From: Wyeomyia smithii
Lineage: Eukaryota > Arthropoda > Insecta > Diptera > Culicidae
DNA length: 64,000 nt
Direction: 5' to 3'
Assembly (NCBI RefSeq): GCF_029784165.1
Contig: NC_073696.1
Location: 266,692,760 to 266,756,759, forward strand
Shown here piece by piece: positions 34,561 to 46,742 of the stretch; within the stretch, counting starts at the first letter, position 1; each line of letters begins with the position of its first letter. Position numbers and translations under genes: made by a program. The notes under the pieces are model-generated. The model saw nothing but the letters and a program-made list of their open reading frames with translations. It did no database searches and was not told the origin of the DNA.

Positions 34561-36080
34561 TTTCACTTGTTCCTTTGAAACTATTTAAAAACGATTTTTC
34601 CATAATTTTTACCAACACTGGTAGGCAATCTCAATATTCTCTCCTAAAGCATGCTTATCAAAGAGCAATGGAAACTCACGTAATAAGCGATCGTGGATGT
34701 TCGTTTGTTATATTCACCACACTGACCCAGAGCACAGTGGGGAATCGCTGGCCATTGACCAAAAATTGAAAATACGAATTCAATTTCAATTATATTTTTC
34801 CTATAGTTGTATACTATTGAAGTATCAGAATCCAAATTTTTAGATCGTTACGACAAAACTTCAATTTTCTATGATTTTTCGAAGTGTACTGAGTCAGTGT
34901 TTTTTAGCGTTTTTCTTGAAAAAAACCAGCTCCAGTTCGCTTATTTTTCGCTCTCCTTACTTCACATACTGTCTGCTTAATGAACTAATCATTGTTTATG
35001 TTTTGGATCACCAGCACTGAGTACCAAAATCATGTTTCAAGCTTGTATCATACCAGTTACATGTAAAAACAATCGTGTAAACACAAACCATGACATAATA
35101 AATCGCCTGCTAATTTCTACAGAGCAAATTGTGATTTATTATTTTGAAGTTAGAAACTGCATTTTGAAAATTCTTCTCAAAGATATATAAACTGTATTAT
35201 AAATGAACACAAATATGAAGATGGAGGTGGAAGTGAATAAAAATAAAAAATGCGATAAAAAGAAGTTATTTAATATAGTCACTTTGATAAAACAAGTCAT
35301 AAGTGATTTCCAACACGAAGCATATTTTCCAATTGATTTTTTTTTTGTTTTATAGCATGAGAAAGTCTTTCTTGCATTATGCATTTTATTTTCCAAAAAA
35401 TTGAAACCGACGTGAAATTTTCCTCATATAATATATATTAAAAAAAACATGACAATTCCCCTGGCTTGAAGCCATTTACATGCAAAAATAATACCAAATT
35501 CGGACTCAGCGTCCCAAAATTATATAAAAACCATGTATTTTCCATGATATAAAGACATTTTTTTACTTGGCCAGCATTTGTATGGAGTCGTTCCACTGTG
35601 CACAGCAGTGTCTAGTTCGAGCGGTCAGTATCAGTCTGAAATATAGAGTTGCATATGAAATACACTAAAATAATGAACCCTATCAGTCGATGAAAGTTCC
35701 GTGAATAAAATACTGTTGAGTACAAATCGAGAACAGAAACCAATAACGAAAAAATTTCCCGGTTGCAAAAAATTTATTACCTAAAGTAAAATAACATTCA
35801 TTCTCATGAGAATCGATGCACCTTGAAAATGGTCTAAATTAGTAAATCAGTCCGGCCAGGATACATCTAAACACTAAAATCTTGCAAATTAAAGAGTTCT
35901 GTTTTTTTTAGTGAAACAAAACAGATTCTAGAAAAGTTCCGAAACATGTTCATATAAAACTATAGCGAAACCAATGCATTTTACAAAAACAAATTCGCAA
36001 TAAATACTTATTTTCTGACTCAGCCATTCTCAAGTTGTTGAAAATTTCAGGGTAAAAAATATATTTAAAAAAAATTGAAT
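34561..36080. other. AT-rich region without a recognised gene
   Basis: A weak inverted similarity between about 34720-34755 and 35570-35625 (GGCCAGC, CACTGTGC words) may mark another decayed element. No coding sequence. Confidence 0.35.
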
Positions 36081-36089
36081 TTTTAACCT

Positions 36090-36495
36090 TTATCGAGGGG
36101 AACCTTGGGGTAAGTACCCTTTCACAACTTTTAGGTCTTCCAGAGACACAGGCTAGATTAAAAACGCTAGCGAAACCTTGCGACATATCAAATTTTAAAT
36201 TTTTGCAAAAGAACACTATCAACGATCAATATTTGGCCACTTGGACGACTAATGACCGTTCCTGTCAGAGTTTTTTGATATGCTGCAAGCTAGGTCTCAG
36301 AACTATTCCCAGAACCGATTTCCGGAACTCGGCCAGTAGTGGCCAAAACACGCTCAAGTGGCCAAATACCGGTCGCCAATAGTGTTGTTTTGCAAATTCT
36401 TAAAGTTTGACATGTCGCAAGCAAGGTTTCGCTACCATTTTTAATCTAGCCTGTGTCTCTGGAAGGGTACTTACTCCACGGCTCCCCTCGAGAAA
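36090..36495. mobile_element. Foldback element of about 400 bp
   Basis: The left arm (36095-36245, with CCAGAGACACAGGCTAGATT) is complementary to the right arm (36345-36490, with AATCTAGCCTGTGTCTCTGG). Both arms also share GTAAGTACCCT/AGGGTACTTAC and the GGCCACTTG/CAAGTGGCC words around a loop of about 100 bp. No target duplication could be fixed. Confidence 0.78.
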
Positions 36496-36499
36496 TCCG

Positions 36500-39260
36500 G
36501 AACAACGAAAAATTTCGAAACGTCCCCTACTGTCCCAAAAACTACTAAAGTTTGTGAACTTTTGAAAAAGGTTCGATCAAAATCGGTTCAGATCTTGCGG
36601 AATGTCAAGTAAAAGAATTTTCATTTTTTCGGCTCCGGAGTACGCATGTGTTAAAAAAAATAATTCTAATTGAAAATTGTCGCAAATGTTGAGAATAAAA
36701 TATTCCATTTGATACACTAGCAATGTTTTAAGATGATATGTGTTTTAAACCAACTGTCATGAAAATCTCAGCCAATGTATTCATGATATTCAGTTCACAT
36801 TCAATTTACTCTCCCAGCTTAAAATTTTTTGAAAGCCCAGAAAGTTGATAATTGAAACGAATCGCTTTGAGATAACACCAGATCTTAACATCCGGGCATT
36901 TCCTCCCTTTGCATTTTACTCATGGCTAAAAAAATGAAAATTTGACAGCTTTGAGACTCCACTTCTCGAAGTCATTAAGCTCAAATTTTGCATTGGTACT
37001 TTCAAAAAAAGACGTAAAATCCATTTTTTGGAACCCTAGTATATGCAATGCATATATTCCCATCAGCATTTCAGAAAATGTGCAAACATGCACATATAAG
37101 AAGTAGATACAAGTATTGAAAAAACTTTTCATACATGTTCTAGTTTATAATTACTTTAAGTACTTTCGAGACACAATTCTTTCTTAAATCATTGGTTAAC
37201 CTTTCAAAAATGTAAACCTTGAACCTAACTAATAAGCTTACCTTTATGTCTTTAAGGTGATTTTTTTTCTTTCGTTCCCCAAATCTGCAAACAAACAGAA
37301 AAAAAACGAACCACCAAAATGACACAGCATGAAACAGAAGCAAAACCCTTAAAAAATATGGCATCAATGGAGCAAATTCCCCTGATCCAATAAGCATGAA
37401 TTTCCATGCATACCACCGCACGCACCGGTTTGAGCTGACTGAAGACCAATTGCCGGAATGTGCCGGAGTGTTCGTATCTGGGGCGCATCCATCCATCCAT
37501 CCGTCCACCCAACCACCGAAACCCGGGAGAGCGGAGCAAATCATCCATCCACTTAAGCGTTATTATTTATGATTTCGAATAAATAAGCAAGAAATCAGGA
37601 AGCAGCAGCACACGACCTTCCGACTTCGGTCACGCGGAGAGGACGAAACGTCCAGATTTTGTGCCGCGCTCCTGGAGGGGTGCATTTACAATGAGCTGAA
37701 GGACACCAAGCAGTAGCAGAAGAAAAAAAACTCTGAAAAAAAAATCTGAATGCAAGATTTAATTTTGGACCAATTCTCGAAGAAGGTGGACGGATGTGGA
37801 CGACAAAAAAAGAGAGAATTATTTATGATTGGGCCGCAGTTCGGTGAAGTTCTTTCCCGGTCTGCCAAGTGGATGTGAAAGATCAAATCAATTCAATTTG
37901 TTTCCTTTTTTTTTGCCTGGTAGTGGAAAGGGACCTTCCTTTGGAGGATATTTCTCTCCAGAGGACCAATTGAGGATGGCCGAGGGATGAAATGACGGGA
38001 AATTGATATTTGTCTAGCTCATAAATTGCTGTTTTGAATAATTTTACGATATTTTTATAGCTTATTAGGTCCAATTTGTTTCATCGGAAGTTGAAATGTG
38101 CCGTACCATTTGCAGGACCACTTGGGATTGTAGGACAGCCCAGTTGTTTCACAGATGATTGACTTGTTCTGGACTAGTTTCAAGTCCTGATAAGTATACC
38201 GTTGCTTGCCGGGACTCGAACATAAAGGTCAAAAGTGTAAAATTAATCTGCCAAAAAAAAAGAATCTTGTGAAATCTCACACTCCACACGCTCGATCATT
38301 CTATTTCCATAGCAATTGCAGATAATGAACCATTCCAGACGCTCAAAATGAGCAGACTAACGACGCCAAAAGCCGATGCTTCGCCGCGTTCCGCTTGGCG
38401 AGCAGTCGAACACAAAAGGGAAGTAATTGATATTACGGAATAAATATTGAATGCATTATTTATCTATTATATATGGTAATTTGGCATGCATAATTTAGCT
38501 GCGAAATAAAATCGTTCAAACGCGGCTTTCATCTCGTGGCTCAACTTTGTTACCCAGCAAAAAAGCATCGCGGAAGGAAAAAAGTGATTTCGCTTAAGTG
38601 ATTCTTCCGCATCTGCGAAGCCTTCCCCGGCCACCATTACAACACTGAACAGTCTATTTATGATGTACACATCAGTTGCTTTCGAAACCCCCCCCCCCCC
38701 TTCCCCGTAGCTAGCCACGTACAAAAATAACGCGATAGATGAAATCGCGCGATCGAAAAAAAGGAGCAAAACAGGAAACGACTATCGCGTGATGACGACG
38801 GCTGCCAAAGTAAAAAGGGCGTATCGGAGGTCCCGTTCCATTTTTTCTTTTCGTTTTTGCATTGCTCAAACTTGAAAGGCTGCAAGAAGATGATGAGAGA
38901 AAAATAAAGCGAAATTATTGCTTAATAGAAAGAAAATGATTAAAGCGATATTGACGACGACGAAGGTTTCCCGAGGTGGAGTTTGCCACTCGCGGTGACG
39001 GTGGTGGATTTTCACGCATCGTTTTTCGTATAAATTGCACATTAATTTTATGGCCTACCATCAATATGCTGGATATTAAGTGAGAGGAAATAATGGCTGT
39101 TCTCGATTCTTCGCCCGACTTTATTCGGACGGTAACTTTAAAACAAGAAGATCGCAAATATTGGGAATTTTTGTAACGGAAAGCTGAAACGAATGTAAAT
39201 TTTTTCGTGGATAGGAAGTATAGAAGGAAGTTTCTGATTTTGGGTAAAACAAACTTTCAA
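36500..39260. other. Mostly unique non-coding region
   Basis: 37430-37560 has a (TCCA)n tract (about 37485-37500) in a GC-richer setting. 37560-38900 contains no recognised repeat family and looks like host sequence (intron or regulatory), with a C run at about 38688-38701. No exon could be supported. Confidence 0.35.
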
Positions 39261-39269
39261 ATATAAAAA

Positions 39270-40135
39270 ATTCCCAAGTCCCATGCAATTTCAATCCAAA
39301 TCCAATCCAATTTCAATTCAAATCCAATCCACACCCAATCAATCCAATACATATCCATTCTAAATGCATCATAAATCTGATGCAAATCCTAGCCAATCCA
39401 AACCAAAACCAATCCAAACTCAATCCAAATCCAGTCCAATTCAAATTTAATCAAATCAAAATCCTATTTAAATCTAATCTAAATCCAATCCAAATCCATT
39501 ACGAATCCATTCCAAACCCAATCCAAACCAAATCAATATCCAATCCAAATTCAAACCAAATCCAATCCAATTTCAATTCAAATCCAATCAATCCAATACA
39601 AATCCATTCTAATTCTATTCCAAATCCGATGCAAATCCTATCCAATCCAAACCCATTCAAAATCCAATCTTAATCCATTCCAAATCTGATGAAAATCCAA
39701 TCTAAATCAAGTGAAAAATAAATCCAAATCCAATCCAGCTCCGATTCAAATTAAGATTCACTATTAAATCAGTCCAAATTATAAAATTTAATTGAATACC
39801 AATTCAATCCTAATCTAATTTATCCATTCCAATTCTTATCCGAATTAAATCCAAATTAACCCTCTAGTGACCAGTTACACCTTTAAAAAGCTTCAATCAA
39901 TACTAAAAAAATGTTTATAAAAATTCAAAGTGATTTTTTCGAAGTCCGTCTGAAAATTATTTTGGGCACTAGAGGGGTAACGTTCAATCCAATCTAAATC
40001 CATACCAAATCTAATCCACTTCAAATCCTCTCAGAATTCAATCTAATCCATATCCAACTTGAATTCAATCCAACGTCAAATCTTGCTCATATCCAATCTT
40101 AATCCATTCCGAATCCCAGATTCAACCCAAAAAGT
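39270..40135 (+). repeat. Degenerate AATCC/CCAAAT minisatellite
   Basis: Nearly 800 bp is built of overlapping ATCCAAATCCAATCC-like words with much drift, interrupted by a 117-bp insert at 39860-39976. The open frame 39380-39673 (Asn/Pro/Ile/Gln-rich) is only a translation of the repeat. Short echoes occur at about 40480-40545 and 43760-43850. Confidence 0.9.
39860..39976. mobile_element. 117-bp piggyBac-like miniature element
   Basis: The ends are CCCTCTAGTGACC and, read inward from the right, CCCTCTAGTGCCC. The left flank is TTAA (39856-39859) and the right flank GTAA (39977-39980), a one-base variant. CCC ends plus a TTAA target fit the piggyBac superfamily. No coding capacity. It interrupts the AATCC minisatellite. 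Confidence 0.8.
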
Positions 40136-40248
40136 AAAAAAAATACGACACTTACCACCAAAACAAAAGTATCTCCGTTTTCCGTAACAGTCGTTAAATA
40201 TGCAGAAGTACACTCGGTCTTTGGTAACAACGATTGTAAGACTTCTTT

Positions 40249-40476
40249 TTGTCATTGCTTATAGACCGAAAGAACGTAGCTGGCGCCGTTTTCGATCCTT
40301 ACAAAAAAGCAGAAGCTACGGAGTTGTTGTATATTAAGAAGATGGTAAATAAATCTCCGATAAGCCATCTTAAGGGGGTCCTCTTTGCCAGTTCACTAGC
40401 TCAGATCATCACGAAGAAGCAACTACGAAATGTGCGGTCATTCAAGCTCTATTTTTTTACTGTAACTCCTCTTTAA
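40249..40476 (+). pseudogene. Possible coding relic of unknown family
   Basis: An open frame gives RKNVAGAVFDPYKKAEATEL followed by a KSPISHLKGVLFASSLAQ-like stretch, with a composition that looks more like protein than the surrounding repeats. There are no flanking signals and I do not recognise the family. It could be chance. Confidence 0.2.
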
Positions 40477-40559
40477 ATCCGATTCAATTCAACTGAAATC
40501 CAAATTTGATCTTACTGCTATCGAAAACTCAATCTGAATTAGCTTAGCTCAGCTTGACT

Positions 40560-40870
40560 GACTGCACATATCAATGGTTGCACTCCGTGATTGATCCGAA
40601 TCAGTAAAATTGCACAGTGAATCAACTGAATGGGGTTGGGAGTGACCGACCATTCTCATTGTACAAGTTATAGTGACTCAATACTTTAAAGGATCAATAA
40701 CGACGCCGGCCACGTCCTTGCAATCAGGTAGGAAGAGGGTAGGGATGTTAGTGTGACCCTTGCTATTTGGAGACCGTGTTTACCTCTCCACAAAGGTCAC
40801 AGGAAGGAGATTTTTGTTAGTAAGGAAGGGTACGTTGGATCAGGATTCACTTTGATAAGTGATGCGATCA
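40560..40870 (+). repeat. Dispersed repeat, related to 51560-51860
   Basis: It shares, in the same order, 'gactgcacat', 'ccgtgat(t/c)gatc', GGATCAATAACGACGCCGGC (GGATCGATAACGGGGCCGGC at about 51713), 'gccacgtcctt' and 'tttacctct' with 51560-51860. Confidence 0.65.
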
Positions 40871-40984
40871 TACATGTAATTTATACCCGGCTTTATTGAA
40901 CTTTTTACGGTTTATTCTCCATTCAGTCGGCTGATTGGAGATGTACATTAGCTTATTTATATTTGGCACAGGTTTATACTAGCA

Positions 40985-41470
40985 GACATTAATAATGCTG
41001 TAGGGGCCACGCTTGAGGGATTTGTTTTTCTAGTTCACAAAATTGCTTAGTGTTCCAATTCAAGACCGATTTAAACCAAAAGACAAAGGTAGGCTGTTGG
41101 GGACACGCCCAGTGAGTGGCATATTTCAGTGAACTGCAAAATGCTGTTGGTTGATTTATACTGACACACCTCATCGTTATCCGATTTTTACCGAAGACTT
41201 TTGGAGCCACTCACAAATTTGTGGGGTTTACTTGAAATGAATACGAGTTGTCGTATTTAAATATTTGGAACCGAGTTAAACTAACAACATTAAATCTATT
41301 GTTGGGACCACATACGAGTGTGTGTGTGTGTGGATGGTCTAGAAAATATCAGAAGTGTTTGAAATTCTATGATTTAAATCTGTTTTAAACCCCATAAGAG
41401 ATGCTATTGGAGCAAGGCACTCATTTGCGTGGTTCGTACTACAAAATATACAAATAATTAATGAAACAAA
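40985..41470 (+). repeat. Degenerate tandem repeat of about 100 bp
   Basis: The motif TGTTGGGGCCAC...GAGTGTGTGG recurs in variant form near 41004, 41093, 41199, 41297 and 41403, spaced 90-106 bp apart, and GATTTAAAC-like words precede several units. A short TG run in the fourth unit looks like a local expansion. Confidence 0.6.
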
Positions 41471-41479
41471 ATGAACATA

Positions 41480-42069
41480 TTATTTGAATCAGGGAAATCA
41501 CACGGAACGGTAAAATGTTATATTGAAGTGATAAGTTTAGATGCGATTCTTTTCTCATACAAATCGTTGGTCCTTCGAGATATCACATTCAGTCTGTTGA
41601 ATTTTAATAGTTACACTGGGTAAATTTTTAATAACGCGCGCAAAATCTGTTTTAAACCGACTACTGCAAGGGTAAACTTAAACGCGTTCGACGAATCCGC
41701 TGGTGTGTGTAAATGAACTAAGTCACCTATTGAATCCAAAAACTGGCAAAGTTCCATGCATCCAAAGCCTATAAGTAAAAAAAATGCAAATGTGCATATG
41801 AAACAAAAGAAAAGTTTTTAGAAATGCCAAAATTGTCATAATAAGTGTACCATCGATATGGATTCGTGTCATATCGATTTACTAGACTTTAAAATAGCCA
41901 CTTAAAAATTAATATTTGTCCAGAAAACTAGAAAATCATGAAATGAAGCATGACAAAACACCCACACAACCATGTCTAAGTTTTAGCTATTTGAATCGTA
42001 AAAATATTATAACGACATAGGATTCTAGAAAACTAGCTTTTTTTATTTAATAATTTTATAATTTCTTAA
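41480..42069. other. AT-rich spacer
   Basis: No recognised gene or repeat, apart from an isolated 'aaatctgttttaaaccgact' echo of the preceding tandem repeat at about 41645. Confidence 0.4.
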
Positions 42070-42071
42070 TA

Positions 42072-42988
42072 CACGCAAAAATTTTCCTTATTACTTTAAA
42101 AGCAATTGCGCAAAATTACCTTTTAGGTAACAAATCCATTGCTTAAAAGCAATAAAGTTCTTCCCCAGTTAAGTAACAACACATACTGTCATATATTTAG
42201 CACGTGTTATGAGAGAACGATTATCTAATAATGGTCGTTTCAACCACATGCAACGTTTTTTCTGTCGAAAAATGCTCCCTTTCCACCTCAAGTCAAAAAA
42301 AATCACACACCGTCGCATAAGTTGCACATGTTACAAGTTTTTTCAATCTCCAATTCATCCGGTGGGCGTGTATTAGTTCGCTCGTTGTATGCATACGGAG
42401 TAGCGAAAAAATTTGACAAGAGCTGCCAAGCAACATTTTCCCCGTCATAGAGTATGCAAACGTTGATGATTTCAAAGACTTGAAATGCGCCTTAAAATGA
42501 CATTACGATCTGTAAACTGCGTTAGAGAAAAATAAAAACATTCGCTTTCTTGCAAGCTATTTACAGCACATAATCATTGGTTCATGGAAACTCATTTGGA
42601 CCTGTTTGAATATACAAAACTCGTGCCCATCCAGAACAATATTCGCAACTTCGGAAACTCTGGTCAGACAGTATTACATATTTCCATTTCAAGTAAACAC
42701 TGGGGGAATAAACGAAAGTGTTTCTAATTGGACATTTGAGGATGAAGGGAGACAAAAATGAACCAGATCGTTGCATCAATACAAATGCAGCGAGTGAAGT
42801 CTTGCCAACACATGCATTGCGGTGCTTGGCTGTATGTTCTCCTGCAGAAACACATACAAGCGTGTGGCCGTCATAATTTTTATTACTTTTTGTTTGTTAC
42901 TTTTTGTGTATAATGCGCAGTCATAAGACACAAAAAGTAATAAAAAATTGCCCAAAAGTAATAAAATATTCCCCGTTTGCGTTGGGTG
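42072..42988. mobile_element. Second copy of the mTA miniature element (917 bp)
   Basis: It starts after TA (42070-42071) with CACGCAAAAATTTTCC and ends GCGTTGGGTG at 42988. It aligns along its whole length with 2119-3048. The right flanking dinucleotide is TG rather than TA, probably a later mutation. Non-coding. Confidence 0.87.
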
Positions 42989-43068
42989 TGCCATATTTTT
43001 GTGCATCAACATAAACCGTTCAATTTGCTCACAAAGTACTTTCTCCTTGTCCATCACCGCTAGCCAGC

Positions 43069-43224
43069 CTATACACCAGAGAGACGCCGAGACACCCACC
43101 GTTAGTTAAGGCAACTGTCAACATCAAAACGGGCGAGCTGTATAATTTTGCATTGCCGTTATCCGTTTTGATGTTGACAGTCGCCCCAACGGCGAGCGTC
43201 CCGCCATCTCTCTAATATACAGGT
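43069..43224. mobile_element. 155-bp foldback element
   Basis: The left arm reads CCTATACACCAGAGAGACG and continues to GGCAACTGTCAACATCAAAA. The right arm, read inward, is CCTGTATATTAGAGAGATGG to GGCGACTGTCAACATCAAAA. The spacer is about 20 bp. A single, decayed arm is found inside the hAT element at about 47573-47640. Confidence 0.8.
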
Positions 43225-45418
43225 TCCCTAATCACCGCGATCCTTTGAGCACGAGGCCAGAATATAACTCAACTTTGGTGCTTAAATGCCAAACTAGTCA
43301 TAATCAGGACATTATATTAATAACATCTGCTCAAAAGCCCGAAAAATAAAAAAAAAGCACAACTCCACAACACAACATTTCGACTTCACCTGTTTCGTAA
43401 ACTAAAAAAACTTGAGCAACATATTAGGCATCCTACCAACGACTCGACTACAGCAGGCGATCAACACAGAGACCCACAATAATTGCATGGTATTTATGTT
43501 TGTAACATGGAGTTAAAAAAACCAGCTCTCCAATAATGTTTACACAAAATATCACCAACGTCAACACCGATACTTATCTTCAAATGGCCTCTTTTCCTTT
43601 GAACCGTGGTATCGATTTGCGCTGCGTCGCACGGACTAACATAAGGAGGATTAAACACCGATAGGAACGTTACTACACACCAACATTTCACTAACACGAC
43701 AATTTATATTACAACCGACTTCCACCGTTACTGTTCGAGCTGTTCGCACTACGCATGCACCCTCGACTGCTATCGAAACCTCAATCTGAATTCAATTTAA
43801 AGTCAACCCAAATAAAATTGCAATCCAATCTAAGCTCAATTCAATTGGAAAAACAAAACAAAATTTAATTGGTTATTTAATTAAATTTTGTAACTTTTGT
43901 AATTGTAATGCGCTTATGGACCAACATCTTTCACCTACACGCAAAAGTTGGATGGTGCGAAACCAGTACAAAATTGTGCGTTTTTAGAGCAATTGTTGAT
44001 GTAATTCGGAACCAGTACAATGATTGCGTGTTGGGCATAACGCAATTAATGCTCTAGCGTTTCTCCAATGTATTCGGCAGCTCCAAACTACTACACCTAA
44101 ACAGTTCAAGCAGCATTGCAAAGCGAGCGAGAAGCAAAATCATTCTGTCTCGCTCATTTCGTAAAACAAAGAGGTATCGCCCTGCGCGTCGCAATCCGAA
44201 CCGAAAGAGAAGCGAAAGAGCAACCTGCAAATTGTATGTGACGAAATTCTACGAGCGAGAGAGAAATTTCCCTCGTCGCTTGCACTGCACTTGCTGTTTG
44301 CACTGTTCCATGAGTAGCAGTCACTAATACACTCGACGTGAGAAATAAAGTGTCGGTATATGATATATATTCTGATTCCATTCTATGTCAATGTATTCGC
44401 AGTACAACTGTTGCGTTATGCGTTACACACATTTTTTGTGCGATTTATGTGCAACATTTGTGCGAATCGGGAAGACACAATGATTGTACAAGACTTCAAC
44501 TTTTGCGTGTACTTATTTTATGGAACAGGAATGTACGCTGTTCTATATACTTAAATTATTCTTCTAAGTTAAAATTTTTAAACTAATTTCAAGATATACT
44601 GCATACTTTTCTTCAACTCAGACAGCTTTCCAGAATAAGAAATAATTACAAACAACCAATTCTATTCTTCGATATTGTAACTTACTCCTGAGAGCACTCT
44701 ACTGCACTTATACCTTCCTTCAGCTTCTCGATGTCAGCTTCCCGTCGGAAAGTTTGCCAACAAAAAGCAGTCCCCGATAGCCAACCGTACTAGATCCTAC
44801 CTACCGTTAGATTCGGTCAGTTCGGAACGGTCTGACGTACGCTGACAAGGGTTCTTGACAGCCGGTTTGTCAATAGCAGTGTTCCTCCCACCCCCAAAAG
44901 CGGCCCGGTGCGTCGATCCGTTTCGGTATCGAACAACAAAAGAAGACTGGCTGCGCTGGACGATGAAAAGCACAGCTCGTCACTTCTCGGATTTCAAGTC
45001 CGGTCAAGCGAAAAGCGATCGTAGAACGCACGGCTACTGTTCGGGACAGGAGACGGGGTTTTTCCATTCTTTATCCGGTGGGAAATTTACATAAAAGTGA
45101 TACGAAGAAGGCGGACAGAACTTCAGTGGCGCTTTGAATGTAAATCATTTCAATAGATTTTCCCTCTATTTATTTCGGATAACACGCGGTGGTGGGGGGC
45201 CAGTCCGGAAAATGGACATCAATTCTTGACCACATTCTTGTCCGCATTGTTTGCAATTCAACTTAGGAAGGCATATCTTGCTACGAGGGTTGATTTGGAA
45301 CTGGTTTAAGTTTCCTTGAAATGTGGTAATGTATAGAATTGTATATCGATTCCGACATTTGGATTTCATTGTTCTATTAGGGGATCAGGAATCAACTCCA
45401 GCCATTAGTGATTAAAAT
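43225..45418. other. Intergenic region downstream of the amylase pseudogene
   Basis: No gene recognised. 44115-44340 contains AAAGCGAGCGAGAAGCAAAA and CGAGCGAGAGAGAAAT words that recur near 56160-56400, so it is part of a dispersed repeat. 44700-45110 is GC-richer and repeat-free. It has an arthropod-initiator-like TCAGT at about 44816, but no coding evidence. Confidence 0.35.
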
Positions 45419-45424
45419 TTTATT
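45419..45424 (-). terminator. Polyadenylation signal of the amylase gene
   Basis: AATAAA on the minus strand, about 60 bp after the ancestral stop codon at 45485. Confidence 0.6.
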
Positions 45425-46734
45425 TGAATTCCAGCTTTCAGAAAGTTGTTCTTTTATATTGCTAGCGATATCCATAGTTAGAATTTATAGTCGTGACTAA
45501 AAAGAAAACATTGGATTAATACTCATCAAACTCTGTAGATAAGCAAATTCTTACCTCAACATGAATCGCTAAAACGCCATCCTCACCATCATGTGCAATA
45601 TTTATGGAAGCTCGACCATCAGCCAGTACCGTGACAGATTTGCCAGTGCACGAGCCATTCACCTTATCGCCCGAGATAACGTCGCAATAAACACCGACTG
45701 TGAGACCAGTCTGCCGTACCTCCAACATATCAGTACCCTGATTGTTGAACGCCACAAATCCTTGATTGCCACGCGAGAATGCAATTTTGTTATCTCCATT
45801 GGACTACCAATTAGCCACCGGAGTTCCCCAGCAGACATTTCGGAAGCCAATCATATTCCGAATCTGCCTCCAACGGTGCTCGCAAACCCATCCATTTCCA
45901 CAGGTTTCATCAGCGTTGATCGAAGGGGAAATGATGTTCCCATTGGCATCCATCGGTGGCCCAATATCCAAATCCTCAAAGGCAAAGGAACTCATGATAC
46001 GCAGTTGACCGTAGGGAAAAGCTGCTCCGAATGCTATTGCCATTTTGTACGGTTTAGGTAATTTATAGGTTAAAATTGTACCGAAATCATGTCGCTGATT
46101 ATCGTGATTATCAACGAAAACCAGAGCATCTTGCGAGGGCAGGAGTCCCCAGCCTTCACCAAAAGACTCCAACCAAACTAGTACATCATTTCCACGGAAT
46201 TGCCGACCCATGTGGTACGAGAACATAAACTCTGTCACTGTTCCTAAATGATTGTACTCGTACTTTCTCACTACCTCATGATCACCATTATCAATCACTT
46301 CTTGCATCATAAACGCCCGCGAACCAGCTGAGAACCCAAATTCTGTGTTTAAATTTTTCAACCGACCATAGATGATTTCCAAATCCGCCGGCCACATATG
46401 TTTGGCAGCATCTACCCTAAATCCAGCAACACCCAGATCGATCAGGTGATCTATAAACGCCACCAATTTGTCCCGCACGCTTCCGATGCCTTGATTCAGA
46501 TCTGGTAAACCAAACAGTTCACAGTTTCTCATCATCACGGGATCATTCCAATCGGTAATCTCACAAGAAGGATTGAAGTCAGATAGCGACCAAGGAACAG
46601 CCGGGAAGTCACGATTTTGGGGAACAGCCGTAGAGCCACCGGTTCCAATACCAGTGCTGCCATCGGCCGGGTGAGCTGCCATGTGATTGATGATAATAAC
46701 AACGTACAGCCTCACCCCAACAGCGTTACACCTT

Positions 46735-46742
46735 CTGGACAT
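46735..46742. repeat. Left 8-bp target duplication in amylase
   Basis: CTGGACAT, identical to 48313-48320; it corresponds to coding sequence before RRCNAVGV. Confidence 0.95.

Noticed and set aside
34720..35625. Possible 900-bp inverted-repeat element
   Set aside because: Only about 35 bp at each side are similar, with several mismatches and no target duplication.
39380..39673. Asn/Pro/Gln-rich open frame
   Set aside because: Pure translation of the AATCC minisatellite.
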